Source: JANXQE01 sp035651635 (lineage in GTDB: Bacteria; Verrucomicrobiota; Verrucomicrobiia; Limisphaerales; UBA8199). Taken from it: a stretch of 27,928 nucleotides of DNA. The DNA is taken from assembly GCA_035651635.1 (NCBI GenBank), contig DASRFK010000246.1, forward strand, positions 1 to 27,928, written 5' to 3'. The notes beneath the pieces were generated by a model. It was not told where the DNA came from. It did no database searches and worked only from the letters and a program-made list of their open reading frames with translations. The translations under genes were made by a program, and so were the position numbers. Shown in pieces: positions 26,801-27,928 of the stretch (the stretch's first letter is position 1; each line of letters starts with the position of its first letter).

Positions 26801-27212
26801 TGTTGCTCTCATCGGACTCGGCGATGGTGTTACCCCAATCGGATCTGAAGATGAGAGAGTATCGGCCGCTTTGGGTGATGGGCAATTGAAACGCGTTAGT
26901 ACGCCAGTAACTTCCTGCGGCAGCGAGCGGTCCGTAGCTCTGCTGCAATTGTACAAAGCTGGCGTCGAGGTCCGGAACCCCATTGGACGCGACTAGAATT
27001 GAGTCGAACCAGGAGCCTGAGGCGGTGCCTACGCCCTGGTTTGTCACTCCCCAAATTACGGTCACAACCGGGTTTGGGGGAGACACTACAGGGTTGCCGA
27101 TTTGCGCCGCGAGTGGGAAAAGATCGGGCAGGTCAGCCGCCAACGAGTGGGTGGAAATAAACGAAGCGAGACCAGGCAAAAAAACGACCCAATGAAGGAT
27201 TCGGCCCCGCAT
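20883..27212 (-). CDS. Giant exported protein of 16 CARDB repeats
   Basis: This protein is about 2109 residues from ATG 27212, which gives a signal peptide MRGRILHWVVFLPGLASF...LAA; a GTG at 27230 would add six residues. The mature protein is an array of 16 units of ~120-125 residues. Each opens with (P)DLxPxxL, then W-G-[VI]-T-N-Q-G, a W-x-D-x-[LI] strand, Y-W-R-T-N, S-G-x-Y, and an [ED]-x-[ND]-x-x-N-N end. This matches the CARDB (adhesion-related, Ig-like beta-sandwich) family. The copies are well diverged, so the array is old. After the last repeat comes the shared module (ALQFSTNLVDW ... FYRVV, ending near 20976), then a Pro/Gly-rich tail of ~30 residues. The stop codon lies in the truncated tandem repeat copy. 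A cell-surface fibre or adhesin role is likely. No catalytic domain is seen. Confidence 0.92.
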   Translation of the reverse strand: MRGRILHWVVFLPGLASFISTHSLAADLPDLFPLAAQIGNPVVSPPNPVVTVIWGVTNQGVGTASGSWFDSILVASNGVPDLDASFVQLQQSYGPLAAAGSYWRTNAFQLPITQSGRYSLIFRSDWGNTIAESDESNNRLAISLDFQSTPADLAPIALQLPTVVTGPPNPSITVVWGITNQGSGTALGFWSDLLYLSTNATFEPGDYSVTFGSEQGPVPPGGFYWRTNSVQLPVTQDGTYYLVLVADQWNNLFEANTNNNQIALPITVHVLPPDLAPLAVKVLGPTVTPPRPIVSVAWGITNQGPGVAIDKYTWRDTLYFSTNAVFDSTAIYLLSTSELGPIDAGGQYWQTNQLLLPIVTSGTYYLILKVNEFDLLFETNKDNNTLVTPITFLIQPPDLAVDSSRIPRTVTTTPNPFFTFSYGVTNQGVGAALGSWYDAAIFSTNFPPNWWDTGTADLDFGPLLPGAAFWHTNTLQLPLTKSGTYNLVLEADENNTLIESDKSNNVTIVPINFTVLPSDLAPIGVSLPTLVTSTPNPVLTLSWSVTNQGPGSLPISPGWSDAVYFSTNGVMDGSQVRIWSTYTNGPLPAKGSYRIQAQITVPAIQSGTYFLSVAADADNALFESNEANNVVTLPISFKILQPDLVPLSLQAPAHFTGPPTPVMTVSWSVTNAGVGSAIGGWGDALFLSTDNVLDGMDSPLTTSYQPGPLRPGDTYQVTNSVTLPIVTEGSYFLILQTDPWNTVFESNPSNNILSKPINITIQPPDLAALLLLAPSAVTSPPNPSITLVWGVTNQGIGPAIQHGTWRDAIWISTNSTLDSAQLATDFAHPSDLDPGGVYWQTNSVRLPVTISGTYYLFVQVDWYNQIYELNKSNNVAMVPITFVIEPPDLRPIALERPSRLGGPPNPTLTVAWGITNQGLGAAGASGGWTDELFLSRTPTLDYAAIPVLRNGEGQLLMPGDRYWRTNTVTLPVTTSAIYYLILKTDADDNLFELNESNNVVSLPIQITILPPDLAILGLQVASMVDGPANPRLLVSWGVTNLGPGPALGSWLDELDVSSERNPEFSARSVATSYRNGPIPSGGLYWVTNSVRVPITQDGTYNLTLRVNAGYGSYQSIYEANLTNNTLVVPVSFKVSLPDLSPILLSVPSQISGPPNPKVVISYGVTNQGAGPAIGWDSWYDQLYVSSNPVADYSAIPFGNPEYETGPVSAAHMYWRTRTLQLPLTQSGDYYIFLQADNSNGLPESNETNNFLEARFHFTLEPPDLAPVALLAPAVVTGPPNPRVTLVWGVTNQGIGLAQGLYGYWNDQLFLSDDPELDGADRFVQGTSETGPLQPGGSYWRTNTFQLPLTQSGTNYLIFKTDANDWIPELDESNNIAVTPIVFNLQYADLKPIALLAPRVVNDSTSPLVTIAWGVTNQGPGAAPAWWSDSLYLTADPDNPALGLFLGGQYQSHDVPAGTDYWFTNIFALPAGLTGDQYLVLKVDDSSVFPFESDKSNNNLATPITLNITPPDLAPIALQVSDSAQSGGPYLTIVWGITNLGPGIARTSSQPWADNLSLSTPTITNSLSYFLGSWAETGPILPGGSYWRTNTVRVPVNTSGTYSLVLTVNAFDFMNEQVLDNNTLTAKAVIDLKSPDLAPIALEVPTSITAPPFPVVPIVWGVTNLGPGAATPGPYWDRWGDALFISTNSTFDGRSEQFVLETEETNFVSAGRSYWRTNLVQLPLTHSGHYHLIFEAGAYGLDESNAANNEISVPLDFTVQYPDLAIASWQAPTQMASQPWPTLTFVVGITNQGQGMAAGHPAWADAVYLSQTPFLDEQSRQVGWWARSNSLAPGAILWETNTVNLQVVDSADYFLIFVTDEGNSLGEEQLSNNVVMSPFSLNLSAPADLAVDVFQAPPLVIGTAKPTVTLISHVLNQGLGAATGSWTDTISEAVSSSGYPGPSRDLISRLETLTLQPGEGYWRTNILQLPEMQSGQYVLSFASDVAATLYETDRDNNKASSTIQFALSAPDPPGVGLGRFLPNGSFVFPVYGSFGTPYALQFSTNLVDWQLSYGFYCTSSPLYLTDPQASSATSRFYRVVTTQNGFLTLEPRLGPPNHPGPPIPGPGASH

Positions 27213-27230
27213 TCCGAGACCATCTACCAC

Positions 27231-27412
27231 TCGGAATTGGCATAAGTCAAGCTTTCTCAGGCCTCCATGGCGTTAGAGCATTTAAATCAGTTTAAAACTC
27301 AGCGCCGTTACCTAAACCGCCACAGATGAGCGCAGATAGCAGGATAAGGCGCCAACAGAATCTCTTCACATCCAGCTTATTACAAAAGCGGCAGCGGCAG
27401 CGCAAGCCAAAG
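27231..27412. other. Intergenic region upstream of the CARDB gene
   Basis: This 180-bp stretch should hold the CARDB promoter (minus strand), but no clear -35/-10 pair was found. An AT-rich imperfect palindrome (GAGCATTTAAATCAGTTTAAAACTC, in part) lies at 27277-27301. The segment 27317-27353 (CCGCCACAGATGAGCGCAGA and onward) resembles a dispersed microrepeat of the ACAGATGAACGCAGAT type. Confidence 0.35.
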
Positions 27413-27919
27413 TCATGTCCGTACACGGCTGGGCTGAACCGAGTCTCCTGCCAGCCCTTTCAGGCCGCTCGCATTCAGGCGCAGCACTACCCAATCACGC
27501 ATGGGTCGCGCGCCCAGTTTCTCGTAAAAATCCAGCGCCGGTTTATTCCAATTCAGTGCCGTCCACTCGAATCGGCCGCAGTTATATTCCACGCCGACAC
27601 GTGCCACAGCTTCGATGAGCGCCCGACCCAAACCTTGCTTCCTGAATTCCGGCCGCACGTAGAGATCTTCGAGCCAGATCCCACGTCGCCCGACGAAGCT
27701 TGAAAAGGTAAAAAAGTAGATGGCATAGCCGGCCAGCTCGCGGCCTTGCCTTGCGAGGAAGCCGCCGGCAACGGGCTTGGTGCCAAAAAATGAAAGCTCA
27801 AGATCCTCTACTTTGGCTTCGACCTCCTGTTCGAGTTTCTCGAACCGGGCCAGTTCCCGGATCAGGGCTAAGAGGTCCGGGAGTTCGGCGGGTTGAACTG
27901 GATCGATGGTGAAATTCAT
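27413..27919 (-). CDS. GNAT-family N-acetyltransferase (diamine acetyltransferase-like)
   Basis: This is a 168-residue acetyl-CoA-dependent acetyltransferase starting at ATG 27919, only 9 bp from the window edge. The order is: an N-terminal helix (LPDLLALIRELARFEKLE); the central strand YAIYFFTFSSFVGRRGIWLED; the acetyl-CoA pyrophosphate loop RPEFRKQGLGRAL (Q-G-L-G, about residues 90-102); and the C-terminal WNKPALDFYEKLGARPM with the usual catalytic-area Tyr. The pattern most resembles the spermidine/diamine acetyltransferase (SAT-like) branch, but the acceptor cannot be fixed from sequence. It is cytoplasmic, with no visible operon partner in the window. Confidence 0.92.
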   Translation of the reverse strand: MNFTIDPVQPAELPDLLALIRELARFEKLEQEVEAKVEDLELSFFGTKPVAGGFLARQGRELAGYAIYFFTFSSFVGRRGIWLEDLYVRPEFRKQGLGRALIEAVARVGVEYNCGRFEWTALNWNKPALDFYEKLGARPMRDWVVLRLNASGLKGLAGDSVQPSRVRT

Positions 27920-27928
27920 GCGGCGAGT

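Noticed and set aside
27271..27301. Second copy of the TTAGAGC MITE end
   Set aside because: Only GTTAGAGC matches before the sequence diverges, and there is no second end at the expected distance.

Overview
The window looks like a chromosomal segment of a soil or freshwater Verrucomicrobiota, probably of the Pedosphaera/Limisphaera type. This placement is inferred from the mix of families, not from a marker phylogeny. The supporting signs are a prepilin-like H-X9-DG protein, very large exported repeat proteins with a common C-terminal module, a DUF2723/TMEM260-like membrane protein, an S53 peptidase with Ig-like additions, and dispersed GC-rich hairpins built on the core TTTTGGAGTGCGGC. No tRNA, rRNA, CRISPR array, transposase or phage gene was seen.

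Layout: (1) 3-3344, 5'-truncated DUF2723-type multi-spanning protein with a TPR tail. (2) 3375-4526 (-), Pro/Ala-rich membrane or lipoprotein of unknown role. (3) 4782-6068 (+), Tat-exported mandelate racemase/enolase-superfamily enzyme. (4) 6069-6572, gene-free, with a near-perfect 22-bp inverted repeat. (5) 6573-8720 (+), membrane-anchored protein with a secretin-STN-like segment. (6) 8754-9617 (-), prepilin-like protein. (7) 9705-9871, a cluster of short palindromes. (8) 9873-12596 (-), S53 (sedolisin/kumamolisin) peptidase. (9) 12597-13326, gene-free, with a MITE-like element. (10) 13327-15396 (-), exported PA14-containing protein. (11) 15951-20166 (+), the housekeeping block rpmI-rplT-pheS-pheT, with a recognisable promoter and a hairpin plus T-rich tract just before pheS. 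(12) 20201-20885, a 204-bp tandem repeat array. (13) 20883-27212 (-), a roughly 2100-residue exported protein of 16 CARDB repeats. (14) 27413-27919 (-), GNAT acetyltransferase.

The rpmI-rplT-pheST block is the only clear operon: ribosomal proteins bL35 and bL20, then both subunits of phenylalanyl-tRNA synthetase. The rest is a mosaic of single genes, many of them exported. Three exported proteins (S53 peptidase, PA14 protein, CARDB protein) end in the same short module of the form Q-x-S-T-x-L-x-x-W ... F-[YR]-R-[VA], which suggests a common surface or export fate.

The most unusual parts are non-coding. The 204-bp tandem repeat sits between two convergent genes, carries long inverted arms, and runs into the 3' end of the giant CARDB gene. 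The hairpin at 6229-6309 shares its core and looks like a distant single copy of the same family. A separate 120-bp inverted-repeat element flanked by TTA at 12633-12758 looks like a MITE. I found no convincing novel multi-gene defence or metabolic system.
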